From Bradyrhizobium tropiciagri (lineage in GTDB: Bacteria > Pseudomonadota > Alphaproteobacteria > Rhizobiales > Xanthobacteraceae): a stretch of DNA of 64,000 bases. The notes beneath the pieces were generated by a model that worked only from the letters and a program-made list of their open reading frames with translations, had not been told where the DNA came from and ran no database searches. The stretch is taken from positions 61,011 to 125,010 of the forward strand of contig NZ_LFLZ01000023.1 in the NCBI RefSeq assembly GCF_001189845.1, given 5' to 3'. This document shows, piece after piece, positions 1 through 8,284 of this stretch (position 1 is its first letter; each line of letters begins with the position of its first letter). A program made the translations under genes and the position numbers.

Positions 1-88
1 CGTGCTCGGCGGCGTCGCCACGGTTGCCGTCGCGCTGCTCTGGATGAAGCTGTTCCCGACGCTGCGGGATGTGGAGAAGCTGGAGTAG
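1..88 (+). CDS. C-terminal tail of a membrane transporter (MFS-like), truncated by window edge
   Basis: An open frame enters from the left edge and ends at a TAG at 86-88. The 28 visible residues are a hydrophobic stretch (VLGGVATVAVALLWMKLFP) followed by a short charged tail ending in EKLE. This is the usual look of the last membrane helix and cytoplasmic tail of a major facilitator superfamily permease. Only the tail is present, so substrate and family are inferred from general resemblance, and another polytopic transporter cannot be excluded. Confidence 0.45.
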   Translation, partial: VLGGVATVAVALLWMKLFPTLRDVEKLE

Positions 89-102
89 GGCAGGCTCTCT
101 TC

Positions 103-236
103 ACCTCGCCCCGCTTGCGGGGAGAGGTCGACGCGAAGCGGGCGGGTGAGGGGGGCTCTCCGCGAGTTCGTCTCTCACCGTTCTTGTGGAGAGCCCCCCT
201 CATCCCGACCTTCTCCCCGCACGCGGGGAGAAGGGG
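103..236. repeat. Palindromic intergenic repeat, 'CTCTCCC/GGGAGAGG' family, copy 1
   Basis: GC-rich inverted-repeat block between the transporter tail and the SDR gene. It contains CCCCGCTTGCGGGGAGAGGTCG near its left end and TTCTCCCCGCACGCGGGGAGAAGG near its right end, with an inner GGGTGAGGGGGGCTCTCC / GGAGAGCCCCCCTCATCCC pair. Related blocks lie at 9171-9299 and 63917-64000. The block could fold into a long hairpin on either strand and act as a bidirectional terminator between the converging genes. Confidence 0.7.
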
Positions 237-240
237 AAGA

Positions 241-1001
241 TCAGCCCCGCCCCACGAACGGCATCTTGGTCGCCATGACCGTCATGAACAGCACGTTGGC
301 GTCGAGCGGCAGGCCGGCCATGTAGGCGACGGCGTCGCCGACCGCCTTCGCATCCATGCGCGGCTCGTGCTTGGTGGTGCCGTCGGGCTGCAGCACGCCG
401 GGGCCGTTGACCATGCGGTCGGTCATCGGGGTCGCGGCGTTGCCGATATCGACCTGGCCGACCGCGATGTCATACATGCGGCCGTCGAGGTTGGAGGCCT
501 TGGTGAGGCCGGTGATGGCGTGCTTGGTCGAGGTGTAGGCCGCCGAGAACGGCCGCGGCGCGTGCGCCGAGATCGAGCCGTTGTTGATGATGCGGCCGCC
601 GCGCGGCGTCTGGTCCTTCATGATGCGGAAGGCGTGCTGGGTGCACAGGAACGGCGCGGTGAGGTTGGTGTTGACGACGGCCTGCCACTGCTCGAGCGGC
701 AGATCCTCGAAGTTCACCGGCGGCGCGCCCATGCCGGCATTGTTGAACAGCACGTCGAGCCGGCCATAGGTCGCCTTCACCTTGTCGAACAGCGCGGCGA
801 TCGCAGCCGGATTGGCCATGTCGGCGGTGATGCACAGGCTCTTGCCGGCGGGACCGAGCTTGGCGGTCTCTTCCAGCATCTCCAGGCGGCGCCCGGCGAG
901 CACCACGGTGTAGCCCTTGTCCATCAATGCGAGCGATGCGGCGCGTCCAACGCCGGTGCGGCGCCGGTCACGAGCGCGATCTTGCTGGTTGCCTCGGTCA
1001 T
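241..1001 (-). pseudogene. SDR family oxidoreductase, frameshifted in the N-terminal nucleotide-binding motif
   Basis: Short-chain dehydrogenase/reductase that would be about 253 aa if intact. The frame from ATG 1001 reads MTEATSKIALVTGA and then stops early. The frame from about 958 downward carries the rest, including the NNAG motif, the catalytic Ser in NNGSISAHAP and the YTSTK (YxxxK) motif. Adding one base near 959 restores the TGAGTGVG glycine-rich cofactor motif and joins the frames; the span of 761 nt is one short of a multiple of three. The gene follows the Anbu protease gene by 14 nt on the same strand, so the two are probably co-transcribed. Either the gene is inactivated or one base was lost in sequencing. 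The substrate is unknown. Confidence 0.82.
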
Positions 1002-1015
1002 CTCTCAGTTTCCTC

Positions 1016-1777
1016 TTACTTGGTTTTTGCTTCGGTTTCGTTCTTGTAGGGTGGGCGTGGAATGTTCTGGTGTGCCGCGCGCAGCGCCGCCGACCAGCGC
1101 GAGCGCAGGTCGTGGAAGTAGGGCTCGCCGGCCTCGATGCGATGATTGAGGTCGGCCTCGCAGACGTCGGCGCGCACCACCAGGACGTCGATCGGCAGGC
1201 CGACGCCGAGGTTGGAGCGCATCGTCGAATCCATCGAGATCAGCCCGGTCTTCAGCGCCTCGTAGAGCTCGACGTCGTAATGCATGGCGCGGTCGAGCAC
1301 CGGCTTGCCGTATTTGTGCTCGCCGATCTGCAGATAGGGCGTGTCGGTGGTGCACTCGATGAAATTGCCGGCGGTGTAGACCATGAACAGGCGCATCCGC
1401 GAGCCCTTGATCTGGCCGCCGAACAGGAACGAGACGTCGAACGAGATATCCTCCGAACGCAGCGCTTCGCCCTCGGTGGCGTGCACCGAGCGGATGGCGC
1501 GGCCGATCCGCTGCGCCGCCTGGAACATGGTCGGCGCGTTCATCAGCGTCTCGAGCTCGCCGGTGTGCGGGTCTTCCATACCCTCGGTCAGGGTCGACAG
1601 CACCGACTGGCTGATCGCGAGATTCCCGGCGCTGGCGATCGCCATGATGCGCTCGCCGGGTTTTTCGAAGATGTGCAGCTTGCGGAAGGTCGAGACGTTG
1701 TCGAGGCCGGCATTGGTGCGGGTATCGGCAATCATGACGAGGCCGTCGCGCACCAGAATTCCGCAGCAATAGGTCAT
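1016..1777 (-). CDS. Anbu-type proteasome-like protease (ancestral beta subunit)
   Basis: A 253-aa protein of the Ntn-hydrolase fold. Its start, MTYCCGILVRDGLVMIADTR, followed by TNAGLDNVST, is the hallmark of Anbu, the bacterial proteasome-related family distinct from HslV and the 20S subunits. Thr2 would be the N-terminal nucleophile after Met removal. ATG 1777 is chosen because it places Thr at position 2; longer open frames upstream lack family resemblance. In other bacteria Anbu is encoded beside a transglutaminase, an alpha-E protein and a circularly permuted ATP-grasp protein. Here those three genes lie at 8285-11711 on the same strand, separated by inserted genes. An SDR gene follows 14 nt downstream. 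The physiological substrate is not established for the family. Confidence 0.88.
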   Translation of the reverse strand: MTYCCGILVRDGLVMIADTRTNAGLDNVSTFRKLHIFEKPGERIMAIASAGNLAISQSVLSTLTEGMEDPHTGELETLMNAPTMFQAAQRIGRAIRSVHATEGEALRSEDISFDVSFLFGGQIKGSRMRLFMVYTAGNFIECTTDTPYLQIGEHKYGKPVLDRAMHYDVELYEALKTGLISMDSTMRSNLGVGLPIDVLVVRADVCEADLNHRIEAGEPYFHDLRSRWSAALRAAHQNIPRPPYKNETEAKTK

Positions 1778-2074
1778 TTCCAGTCCCCAACGGTCCGAGT
1801 TTCTCGGCGCCAAACGTGTAGCCAATTTCGAGGTCGCATCCAACCCTAATTCCCCGTGACGGGACATGCGGCAGCCGGTCAAAAAGGGAGCCCGATCGCG
1901 GAGATCGCCCGTCGGCATCTGTTCCCGCCATCAAGCTGTCCGGACTTGTGGGCTCCGGTCCCGCTCTGCGTTGCGCGCATCCGGCAATGATCCGCGCCCC
2001 CTGTCATTGCGAGGCACCCGGCCTTGTGATCGACTGCCCGCAACCGACAACAACAAGAATTCCGGGAGGCGAGA

Positions 2075-3685
2075 ATGTCGTTCAAACTGGCCGCACGCGT
2101 TGTGATTTTGGGCATCGCGGCGATGGCAGCGAGCCCGGCATCGGCGCAGAAAAAGGGCGGCACGCTGCGGCTCTATCACAACGACAATCCGCCTTCGACC
2201 TCGCTGCTCGAGGAATCCACGATCGCCTCGGTGATGCCGTTCGCGGCGGTCTTCAACAACCTCGTGGTGTTCGATCCGGCCAAGGCGCACGAAAGCATCG
2301 ATACCGTGATCCCCGATCTTGCCGAGAGCTGGTCGTGGGACGAGACCAACACGAAGCTCACTTTCAAGCTGCATCACGGTGTGAAATGGCACGACGGCCA
2401 GCCGTTCACCGCCAAGGACGTGCAATGCACCTGGCGGATGCTGATCGGCAAGAGCGAGACGCAGGACTCCAAAACACAGGACTTCAAGCGCAATCCGCGC
2501 AAGGTGTGGTACTCGAAGCTGAAAGACGTCAGCGTCAGCGGCGACGATGAGGCGACCTTCGAACTGACCGAGCCGCAGCCCGGACTGCTGGCATTGCTCG
2601 CCAGCGCCTTCTCGGTGGTCTATCCCTGCCACGTGCCGCAGCAGGTGATGCGCACCAAGCCTGTTGGCACCGGGCCGTTCAAGTTCGTCGAGTTCCGGCG
2701 CGGCGATTCAATCCGTCTCGTCCGCAACCCCGACTACTTCAAGAAGGACCGGCCGTATCTCGACGAGATCACGGTGCGCTCGATCGACAGCCGCGCCACC
2801 CGGATGCTGGCATTCGCGACCGGCGACTATGACATCACCTTTCCATCCGACGTCAGCATTCCCCTGATGAAGGACGTCAAGGCGCGGGCGCCGAACGCGA
2901 TCTGCGAGATGACGTCGACCAATCTGCAGATCAATCTTTTGGTCAACCGCGTCAATCCGCCGTTCGACAATCCGGAGATCCGCAAGGCGATGTCGCTGGC
3001 GCTGGATCGCAAGGCCTTCAACAGCATCCTGTTCGAAGGCACCGGCCGGCTCGGCGGCGCGATGCAGGCCAAGCCGGAAGGCGAGTGGGGCATGCCGCCG
3101 GAGATCCTCTCGACGCTGATGGGCTACGGCGCCGGTACCGAGAAGAACCTCGCGGAGGCGCAGGCGATCATGCAGAAGCTCGGCTACAGCGATGCCAAGC
3201 CGCTGTCGATCAAGATCCAGACCCGCAACTTGCCGACCTATCGCGACCCGGCCGTGATCCTCGCCGACCAGCTCAAGAAGATCTACATCGTCGCCGAGCT
3301 CGATATTCTGGATACGCCGCGCTGGTACTCGCGGCTGCAGCGCAAGGACTACACGATCGGCCTCAATGTCACCGGCGTCAGCGTCGATGATCCCGACGGC
3401 AATCTGGTCGAGAATTATTCCTGCAACTCCGAGCGCAACTACACCCAGTATTGCAACGCCGAGGTCGACAGACTGCTCGCCGCGCAGTCGCGCGAGGTCG
3501 ACAAGGACAAGCGCCGCAGAATCGTGTTCGATATCGAGCATCTGCTGGTCGACGACGCCGCGCGGCCGGTCATCCTGCACTCATCGGCCGGCAATTGCTG
3601 GCAGCCTTACGTGAAGAACTTTCATCCGCACGACAACAGCCAGTACAACAATCTGCGCTTCGAGGATGTCTGGCTGGATAAGTAA
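2075..3685 (+). CDS. ABC transporter substrate-binding protein, peptide/nickel type (family 5)
   Basis: A 536-aa periplasmic protein with an N-terminal signal peptide: hydrophobic residues about 6-22 and a likely cleavage after ASPASA at about residue 25. The mature part reads as an SBP_bac_5 (DppA/OppA-like) protein, with the typical motifs LAESWSWDE, FKLHHGVKWHDGQPFTAKDV and GTGPFKF. It would capture peptides or a similar solute for an ABC importer. No permease or ATPase gene is adjacent; the nearest importer set is at 23.6-27.2 kb, which has its own binding-protein candidate at 30.5 kb. The ATG at 2075 follows GGGAGGCGAGA, a good ribosome-binding site. Confidence 0.9.
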   Translation: MSFKLAARVVILGIAAMAASPASAQKKGGTLRLYHNDNPPSTSLLEESTIASVMPFAAVFNNLVVFDPAKAHESIDTVIPDLAESWSWDETNTKLTFKLHHGVKWHDGQPFTAKDVQCTWRMLIGKSETQDSKTQDFKRNPRKVWYSKLKDVSVSGDDEATFELTEPQPGLLALLASAFSVVYPCHVPQQVMRTKPVGTGPFKFVEFRRGDSIRLVRNPDYFKKDRPYLDEITVRSIDSRATRMLAFATGDYDITFPSDVSIPLMKDVKARAPNAICEMTSTNLQINLLVNRVNPPFDNPEIRKAMSLALDRKAFNSILFEGTGRLGGAMQAKPEGEWGMPPEILSTLMGYGAGTEKNLAEAQAIMQKLGYSDAKPLSIKIQTRNLPTYRDPAVILADQLKKIYIVAELDILDTPRWYSRLQRKDYTIGLNVTGVSVDDPDGNLVENYSCNSERNYTQYCNAEVDRLLAAQSREVDKDKRRRIVFDIEHLLVDDAARPVILHSSAGNCWQPYVKNFHPHDNSQYNNLRFEDVWLDK

Positions 3686-3800
3686 CGCATATCGCCCGCT
3701 GGCGACGGCATACGCCGTCGTCCTCGTGCGCTTCGCGTCTTCCTTCATTCACGCGACCAAGAGCGGGTCGCGCAGGGACGCGTTGCGATATCCGAAGCCG

Positions 3801-4094
3801 CTATGGGAGTTCGGATATCAGCTTGGTCCACTCGGACTCGGGCCACGCCCGCGAGGTGCAGGTCCGAATGTTGCCCATCGAGCTGAGAGCAAGCGCGAGT
3901 TTTGTAATATTGTCGCCGAGGGGCGCTTCGGCGAGGAGAAGAATGTCATGCTCGCCGGAGGTGAGATAGACCTCCTTGATTTCGACACCGAGCTTCTGGG
4001 CGAGCTCTCGCGCCGCTCTGCTGCGCTTGGGAGCTTCCTTGACATTACGAATTCCCTGGTCGGTCCAGTCGATCCTCAATATGAATGTCGCCAT
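3801..4094 (-). CDS. GYD domain-containing protein
   Basis: A 97-aa soluble protein starting MATFILRIDWTDQGIRNVKE and containing LAQKLGVEIKEVYLTSGEHD with D-I-L-L-L-A-E after it. This is the layout of the GYD superfamily, small ferredoxin-like-fold proteins of unknown function. The ATG at 4094 is preceded by GGAGGACGAC, an excellent ribosome-binding site; an in-frame TTG four codons upstream lies inside that site and is not the start. The gene is divergent from the 2-oxoacid dehydrogenase operon and convergent with the solute-binding-protein gene. Its role is not known. Confidence 0.82.
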   Translation of the reverse strand: MATFILRIDWTDQGIRNVKEAPKRSRAARELAQKLGVEIKEVYLTSGEHDILLLAEAPLGDNITKLALALSSMGNIRTCTSRAWPESEWTKLISELP

Positions 4095-4493
4095 GTCGTC
4101 CTCCAAGGGTTATGCATTCCCTTGTCTGCCGCGTGTGCGGCAGGCCAACTTGCTTCACGTTGAAGTTGAGGGAGCGCCACATAAGGCAGGCGCTGCTATC
4201 AGACTGAGATGCCTGCCGACGGCCTGACCGCCGCCCGTTGCTTCAAACGGCGACGTCGGCCCGTCCCGTCTCAAAGGGCAGCTCGATGTAGATTACGCCA
4301 CGTCGCTTGTTCGAGAAAGAGGGCTCCCCGCGTTGTGATCGGGAGCGCGGCGGCGAGGCCCGGCGATCCCTCGGGCGTCGACGCGCGCGCCGAGAGAGAA
4401 GCCAAGAGAGAAAGTTGCCGCGGTATTGCATCGTTGCGGCCCGAACACCAAATATTTGAAGGTGGGAGGCAGAACCGCTCCAGGAGTGAGCGC
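4095..4493. other. Gene-poor divergent promoter region
   Basis: This 399-nt stretch separates the GYD gene (minus) from the dehydrogenase operon (plus). It contains a small hairpin, CTGCCGC-GTGT-GCGGCAG at 4125-4142, and lower GC than its surroundings. The plus-strand frame is open through it, but the encoded residues (arginine-rich, no family resemblance) do not look like protein. The E1alpha ribosome-binding site AGGAG is at 4482-4486. Promoters for both flanking genes should lie here; I could not fix a -35/-10 pair. Confidence 0.4.
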
Positions 4494-5591
4494 GTGGGCA
4501 GCAAAAGAGCAAACGAAGAGCTCCCCGTCATTGCGCACTTTGAGGTGCGCCGCCGCAATTATCTCGCGCCCGACGGCTCGATAGACCGGCCGCTTCCCGC
4601 CTTCGCTACAGATGCCCGACTGCTCGTTGAACTTTACCGGTCGATGGTGCTCTTGCGCCTGTTTGACCGAAAGGCTGTTGCGTTGCAGCGCACCGGTCGA
4701 CTTGGAACCTATGCCGTTTCGCTCGGCCAGGAGGCGGTGTCGGTCGGCATCGCGAGTGCGATGCGGGAAGATGACGTTCTGCTGCCCTCTTATCGCGACA
4801 ATGGCGCGTTGCTCTGGCGTGGCGTCAAGCCGGAGGAGATCCTGCTGTTCTGGGGCGGCGATGAACGAGGCAATCACTTCTCCGGTCCGCGCCACGATTT
4901 CCCGTTCTGCGTTCCCGTCGGATCACAGGCACCGCACGCCGCCGGTGTTGCCTATGCCCTGAAGCTGCGCAAGGAGCCGCGCGTGGCCGTCTGCTTGTTC
5001 GGCGATGGCGCGACCTCGAAAGGCGACGTTTACGAGGCCATGAATTTCGCCGGCGTTCACAAATTGCCGCTCGTGTTCGTCGCCACCAACAATCAATGGG
5101 CCATATCGGTGCCGCTGCGGCTGCAGACGGGGGCCGAGACGCTGGCGCAGAAAGCCATCGCCGCAGGGTTCAGCGGCGAACAGGTGGACGGAAGTGACGT
5201 GGCGGCGATGTGTGCCGCCGCCGAGGAGGCCATTGCCGCTGCGCGCGATGGCAAGGGCCCTCACTTCATCGAAGCGGTGACCTACCGGCTCGGCGATCAC
5301 ACAACTTCCGATGATGCATCGCGCTATCGTTCGGCCGATGCAGTGCAGGCGCACTGGAAGGAAGAGCCGGTCGCACGGCTCAGATCCTATCTCGTCGGCC
5401 GGAAGATGTGGACCAAAGCGGACGAGGAGCAGCTTGCCGCCGAGTGCCATCAGCGCATCGAGGCGGCGGTGGAGTGCTATCTAAAGACGCCGCCGCGCCG
5501 AGCGGAAACCATATTCGACAACCTTTATGCTGAGCTGCCCGAGGCGTATGCCGAGCAGCGCCGCGAACTCGCGGGAGAGGACGATGCCTGA
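4494..5591 (+). CDS. Thiamine-diphosphate-dependent 2-oxoacid dehydrogenase E1 component, alpha subunit
   Basis: A 365-aa E1alpha of the pyruvate/branched-chain 2-oxoacid dehydrogenase family. It decarboxylates a 2-oxoacid on thiamine diphosphate and passes the acyl group to the lipoyl-E2. The thiamine-binding motif is visible as FGDGATSKGD followed about 25 residues later by ATNNQWAIS. GTG 4494 is chosen because AGGAG sits 7 nt upstream and the protein then begins just before the conserved E1alpha region; the frame is open further upstream without family resemblance. Its stop overlaps the E1beta start by 8 nt, so translation is probably coupled. The sequence leans to the branched-chain or pyruvate type; the substrate cannot be fixed from sequence alone. 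Confidence 0.9.
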   Translation: MGSKRANEELPVIAHFEVRRRNYLAPDGSIDRPLPAFATDARLLVELYRSMVLLRLFDRKAVALQRTGRLGTYAVSLGQEAVSVGIASAMREDDVLLPSYRDNGALLWRGVKPEEILLFWGGDERGNHFSGPRHDFPFCVPVGSQAPHAAGVAYALKLRKEPRVAVCLFGDGATSKGDVYEAMNFAGVHKLPLVFVATNNQWAISVPLRLQTGAETLAQKAIAAGFSGEQVDGSDVAAMCAAAEEAIAAARDGKGPHFIEAVTYRLGDHTTSDDASRYRSADAVQAHWKEEPVARLRSYLVGRKMWTKADEEQLAAECHQRIEAAVECYLKTPPRRAETIFDNLYAELPEAYAEQRRELAGEDDA

Positions 5592-6564
5592 AGTCACGTT
5601 GGTCGAAGCCATCAATCTGGCTCTCGGCCGCGCCATGGCGGATGATCCTGATGTGGTCGTGCTCGGCGAGGATGTCGGCGTCAATGGCGGCGTCTTCCGC
5701 GCGACCGTCGGCTTGCAGGAGCGCTTCGGTCCGGAGCGCGTCCTCGATACACCGCTTGCCGAACTCCTGATCAGCGGACTCTGCGTCGGCATGGCCGCGC
5801 AGGGATTGAAGCCCGTCGGCGAAATCCAGTTCATGGGCTTCATTTATCCCTGTCTCGATCAGCTGGTGAATCACGCATCACGGATGCGCAACCGTACCCA
5901 GGGACGGCTCACTTGTCCGATGGTCCTGCGGACGCCGCATGGTGCCGGCATTCGCGCGCCCGAGCACCATTCCGAAAGCACTGAGGCGATGCTCGCCCAT
6001 ATTCCGGGCTTGCGTGTCGTCATGCCTTCGTCGCCGGAGCGCGCCTATGGACTTCTCCTCGCCGCGATCCGTGATCCAGATCCGGTGGTGTTCCTGGAGC
6101 CGACGCGGTTGTACCGCGCGGCGAAAGGCGAGGTGGATGACAACGGCGAAGCCTTGCCGCTGGATCTCGCCTTTATCCTGAGGGAAGGTCGCGACGTCAC
6201 GCTGATCAGCTGGGGCGCGATGCTGAAGGAAACGATGGCCGCAGCGGACGCGCTCGCCGACGAGGGCATCGCTGCCGAGGTTATCGACCTCGCCACGCTC
6301 AAGCCCTACGATGAAAACACCGTGCTCGGTTCGGTCGCAAAGACCGGGCGCTGCGTCATCGTGCACGAGGCCGCGCACACCGGCGGATTTGGTGCGGAGA
6401 TCGCAGCCCTCATTGCGGAGCGCGGACTATCCTCGCTGCTCGCACCCGTGACCCGCGTCACCGGTTACGACACGGTCGTTCCGATGGCCCGCCTCGAGCA
6501 ACGCTACATGCCGTCGGTCGGACGCATCGTGACCGCAGCCCGAAAGGCATGCCAGTACAACTGA
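5584..6564 (+). CDS. 2-oxoacid dehydrogenase E1 component, beta subunit
   Basis: A 326-aa transketolase-like pyrimidine-binding subunit that pairs with E1alpha to form the active heterotetramer. Typical motifs are visible: VLGEDVGVNGGVFRATVGLQ near the N-terminus, DTPLAELLISGLCVGMA, and the C-terminal transketolase domain with VIDLATLKPYDENTV and the VHEAAHTGGFGAEIAA stretch. The ATG at 5584 lies inside the last codons of E1alpha (8-nt overlap). The E2 gene start overlaps its own end, giving a tight three-gene operon without an E3 gene. Confidence 0.92.
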   Translation: MPEVTLVEAINLALGRAMADDPDVVVLGEDVGVNGGVFRATVGLQERFGPERVLDTPLAELLISGLCVGMAAQGLKPVGEIQFMGFIYPCLDQLVNHASRMRNRTQGRLTCPMVLRTPHGAGIRAPEHHSESTEAMLAHIPGLRVVMPSSPERAYGLLLAAIRDPDPVVFLEPTRLYRAAKGEVDDNGEALPLDLAFILREGRDVTLISWGAMLKETMAAADALADEGIAAEVIDLATLKPYDENTVLGSVAKTGRCVIVHEAAHTGGFGAEIAALIAERGLSSLLAPVTRVTGYDTVVPMARLEQRYMPSVGRIVTAARKACQYN

Positions 6565-7682
6565 ACACCAACGGACCTCGTGCCATGCGCCAGTTCACGT
6601 TGCCGGACCTTGGTGAAGGTCTTGAAGAAGCGGAGATCGTCACCTGGTACGTCAACGAGGGCGATCACGTCGTGACCGATCAGCCGCTCGTTTCGGTCGA
6701 GACCGACAAGGCGGTGGTCGAGATACCGGCGCCGTCGAGCGGACGCATCGCGCGCCTGTTCGGTACCAAGGGCGATATCGTGAAGGTCGGCGCGCCGCTC
6801 GTGGAGTTTGCCGAGGACGCCGGGCAGGACACCGGCACGATCGTGGGCGAGCTCGGCACCGGCGAGCAGCGGCCGGCGGCAGCACCGGCTTCGGCGCCGA
6901 GCGCGCAGGGAGCTCACGTGTTTCCGGCAGTGCGGGCGCTGGCGCGCAAGCTTGACGTCGCGCTCGATCTCGTCGAGGCGACGGGGCCCGGCGGCACCAT
7001 CACGCGGGCCGATGTCGAGCGGGCGGCGAAGCGGATGTCTCACGGCGGACCCGCCGAGCCGCTGCGCGGCTTGCGCCGCGCGATGGCCCAACGCATGACG
7101 GCAGCGCACGCGGAAATCGTCCCGGCAACGGTCACCGATGAAGCCGATATCCACGAGTGGCGGCGGGGCGAGGATGTGACAATCCGCCTGGCACGGGCGA
7201 TTGCCGCCGCCTGCAAGGCAGAGCCCGCGCTCAATGCCTGGTATCATTCCGGCGCGGGAGAACGGCGCTTGATCGGGCGCATCGATCTCGGCATCGCCGT
7301 CGACACCGGCGGCGGCCTGATCGTTCCCGTGCTGCGCAACGTCGCGGAGCGGAGCGTATCGGATCTGCGGGCTGGACTGGACCGTCTGCGAGCCGACGCA
7401 ATCGCACGTGCGATACCCCCGGAAGAGCTGCGCGGTGCGACGATCACGTTGTCGAATTTCGGCATGATCGGAGGCCGGTTTGCCAATCTCATCATCGTGC
7501 CGCCGCAGACGGCGATCGTCGGTGCCGGGCGGATATCGGAGCGCGTGGTCGCGCTTCGGGGAGAGGTTGCGGTCCGGCGCACGCTGCCGCTATCGCTGAC
7601 CTTCGACCATCGGGTGGTGACGGGCGGCGAAGCGGCCCGTTTCCTGGTTGTCCTCAAATCCGACGTCGAGCGCGTTTCGTGA
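6549..7682 (+). CDS. Dihydrolipoamide acyltransferase (E2) of the 2-oxoacid dehydrogenase complex
   Basis: A 377-aa E2 with one lipoyl domain (about residues 14-88, lipoylated Lys in VETDKAVVEIP), a peripheral-subunit-binding domain (about 117-153, PAVRALARKLDV...GGTITRADVE) and a C-terminal catalytic domain. It carries the acyl group on lipoate and transfers it to CoA. The usual DHRxxDG catalytic motif reads DHRVVTGG here, so the conserved Asp position is Thr while His is kept. The first ATG (6549) overlaps E1beta by 16 nt; an alternative ATG at 6585 directly precedes the lipoyl domain. No dihydrolipoamide dehydrogenase gene follows, so E3 must come from elsewhere. Confidence 0.9.
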   Translation: MPVQLNTNGPRAMRQFTLPDLGEGLEEAEIVTWYVNEGDHVVTDQPLVSVETDKAVVEIPAPSSGRIARLFGTKGDIVKVGAPLVEFAEDAGQDTGTIVGELGTGEQRPAAAPASAPSAQGAHVFPAVRALARKLDVALDLVEATGPGGTITRADVERAAKRMSHGGPAEPLRGLRRAMAQRMTAAHAEIVPATVTDEADIHEWRRGEDVTIRLARAIAAACKAEPALNAWYHSGAGERRLIGRIDLGIAVDTGGGLIVPVLRNVAERSVSDLRAGLDRLRADAIARAIPPEELRGATITLSNFGMIGGRFANLIIVPPQTAIVGAGRISERVVALRGEVAVRRTLPLSLTFDHRVVTGGEAARFLVVLKSDVERVS

Positions 7683-7703
7683 CGTCGCTCGTTCGGAACA
7701 GCC

Positions 7704-8129
7704 TCACGACTCCTGCCTTTGTCCTGCCGGTGCATCGACCAGGAATGCCTCGTCCACCGGCACGCCGAGCGCGGTAACCAGCCGGTTGGTCTCGGCCGCC
7801 ATGCCGACGATCGCCAGCATTTCCTGATACTCGGCGTCAGTCATGCCCTTGGCGCGGGCGGCCGCGGTGTGGGAGTGAATGCAGTAGCTGCAGCCATGCG
7901 CCGCGGAGACCGCGACGTAGAGCATTTCCTTGACCTTCGGATCGAGCGCACCCGGCGCCATCACCTCCTTGATGCTCTCCCAGGTCCGCCGCAGCGTCTT
8001 CGGATCATGCGCGAGCGCGCGCCAGAAATTGTTGATGAAGTCCGATTTCCGCACCTTGCGGATGTCGTCGAAGACGGCACGCGCCTCGGCCGAGAGTTCG
8101 TCGTCGGAAAGCAGCTTTACGGTGGCCAT
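7704..8129 (-). CDS. Carboxymuconolactone decarboxylase family protein (AhpD-like)
   Basis: A 141-aa all-helical protein with the redox motif CSYCIHSHTAAARAKG at about residues 78-93, the CxxC...H signature of the AhpD/CMD family. Members include alkylhydroperoxidase-like thiol peroxidases and gamma-carboxymuconolactone decarboxylases; the CxxC favours a thiol redox role. It converges with the E2 gene (22-nt gap). It shares strand with the transglutaminase/alpha-E/ATP-grasp genes but is separated from them by a palindromic repeat, so an operon is uncertain. Confidence 0.85.
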   Translation of the reverse strand: MATVKLLSDDELSAEARAVFDDIRKVRKSDFINNFWRALAHDPKTLRRTWESIKEVMAPGALDPKVKEMLYVAVSAAHGCSYCIHSHTAAARAKGMTDAEYQEMLAIVGMAAETNRLVTALGVPVDEAFLVDAPAGQRQES

Positions 8130-8182
8130 GGTGTGTCCCGATGGTTCGGATGTGAGGTGACAGCGATCATAGCACCTTGGCC

Positions 8183-8266
8183 GTCATTGCGAGGAGCGAA
8201 GCGACGAAGCAATCCATGCCTCGGCACGCGGCCAGATGGATTGCTTCGCTGCGCTCGCAATGACGG
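8183..8266. repeat. Intergenic palindromic repeat, 'GTCATTGCGAG' family, copy 1
   Basis: The element begins GTCATTGCGAGGAGCGAAGC and ends with its inverted counterpart GCGCTCGCAATGACGG. The middle contains GAAGCAATCCATG and ATGGATTGCTTCG, also inverted. It can form one long hairpin of about 84 nt. Copies with the same ends lie at 13231-13316, 17506-17588 and 41583-41667, each between genes. This family is widespread in Bradyrhizobiaceae intergenic DNA and is probably a non-autonomous palindromic element. Confidence 0.85.
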
Positions 8267-8284
8267 GCGCCGAGAGAGTGCGGC

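Noticed and set aside
2002..2015. TGTCATTGCGAGGC as a fifth copy of the 'GTCATTGCGAG' element
   Set aside because: Only about 13 nt match and no inverted partner follows, so it is at most a degraded end and not listed as a copy.
4209..4493. N-terminal extension of E1alpha (open frame upstream of 4494)
   Set aside because: The extra 95 residues are Arg-rich and show no E1alpha resemblance, while GTG 4494 has AGGAG at ideal distance.
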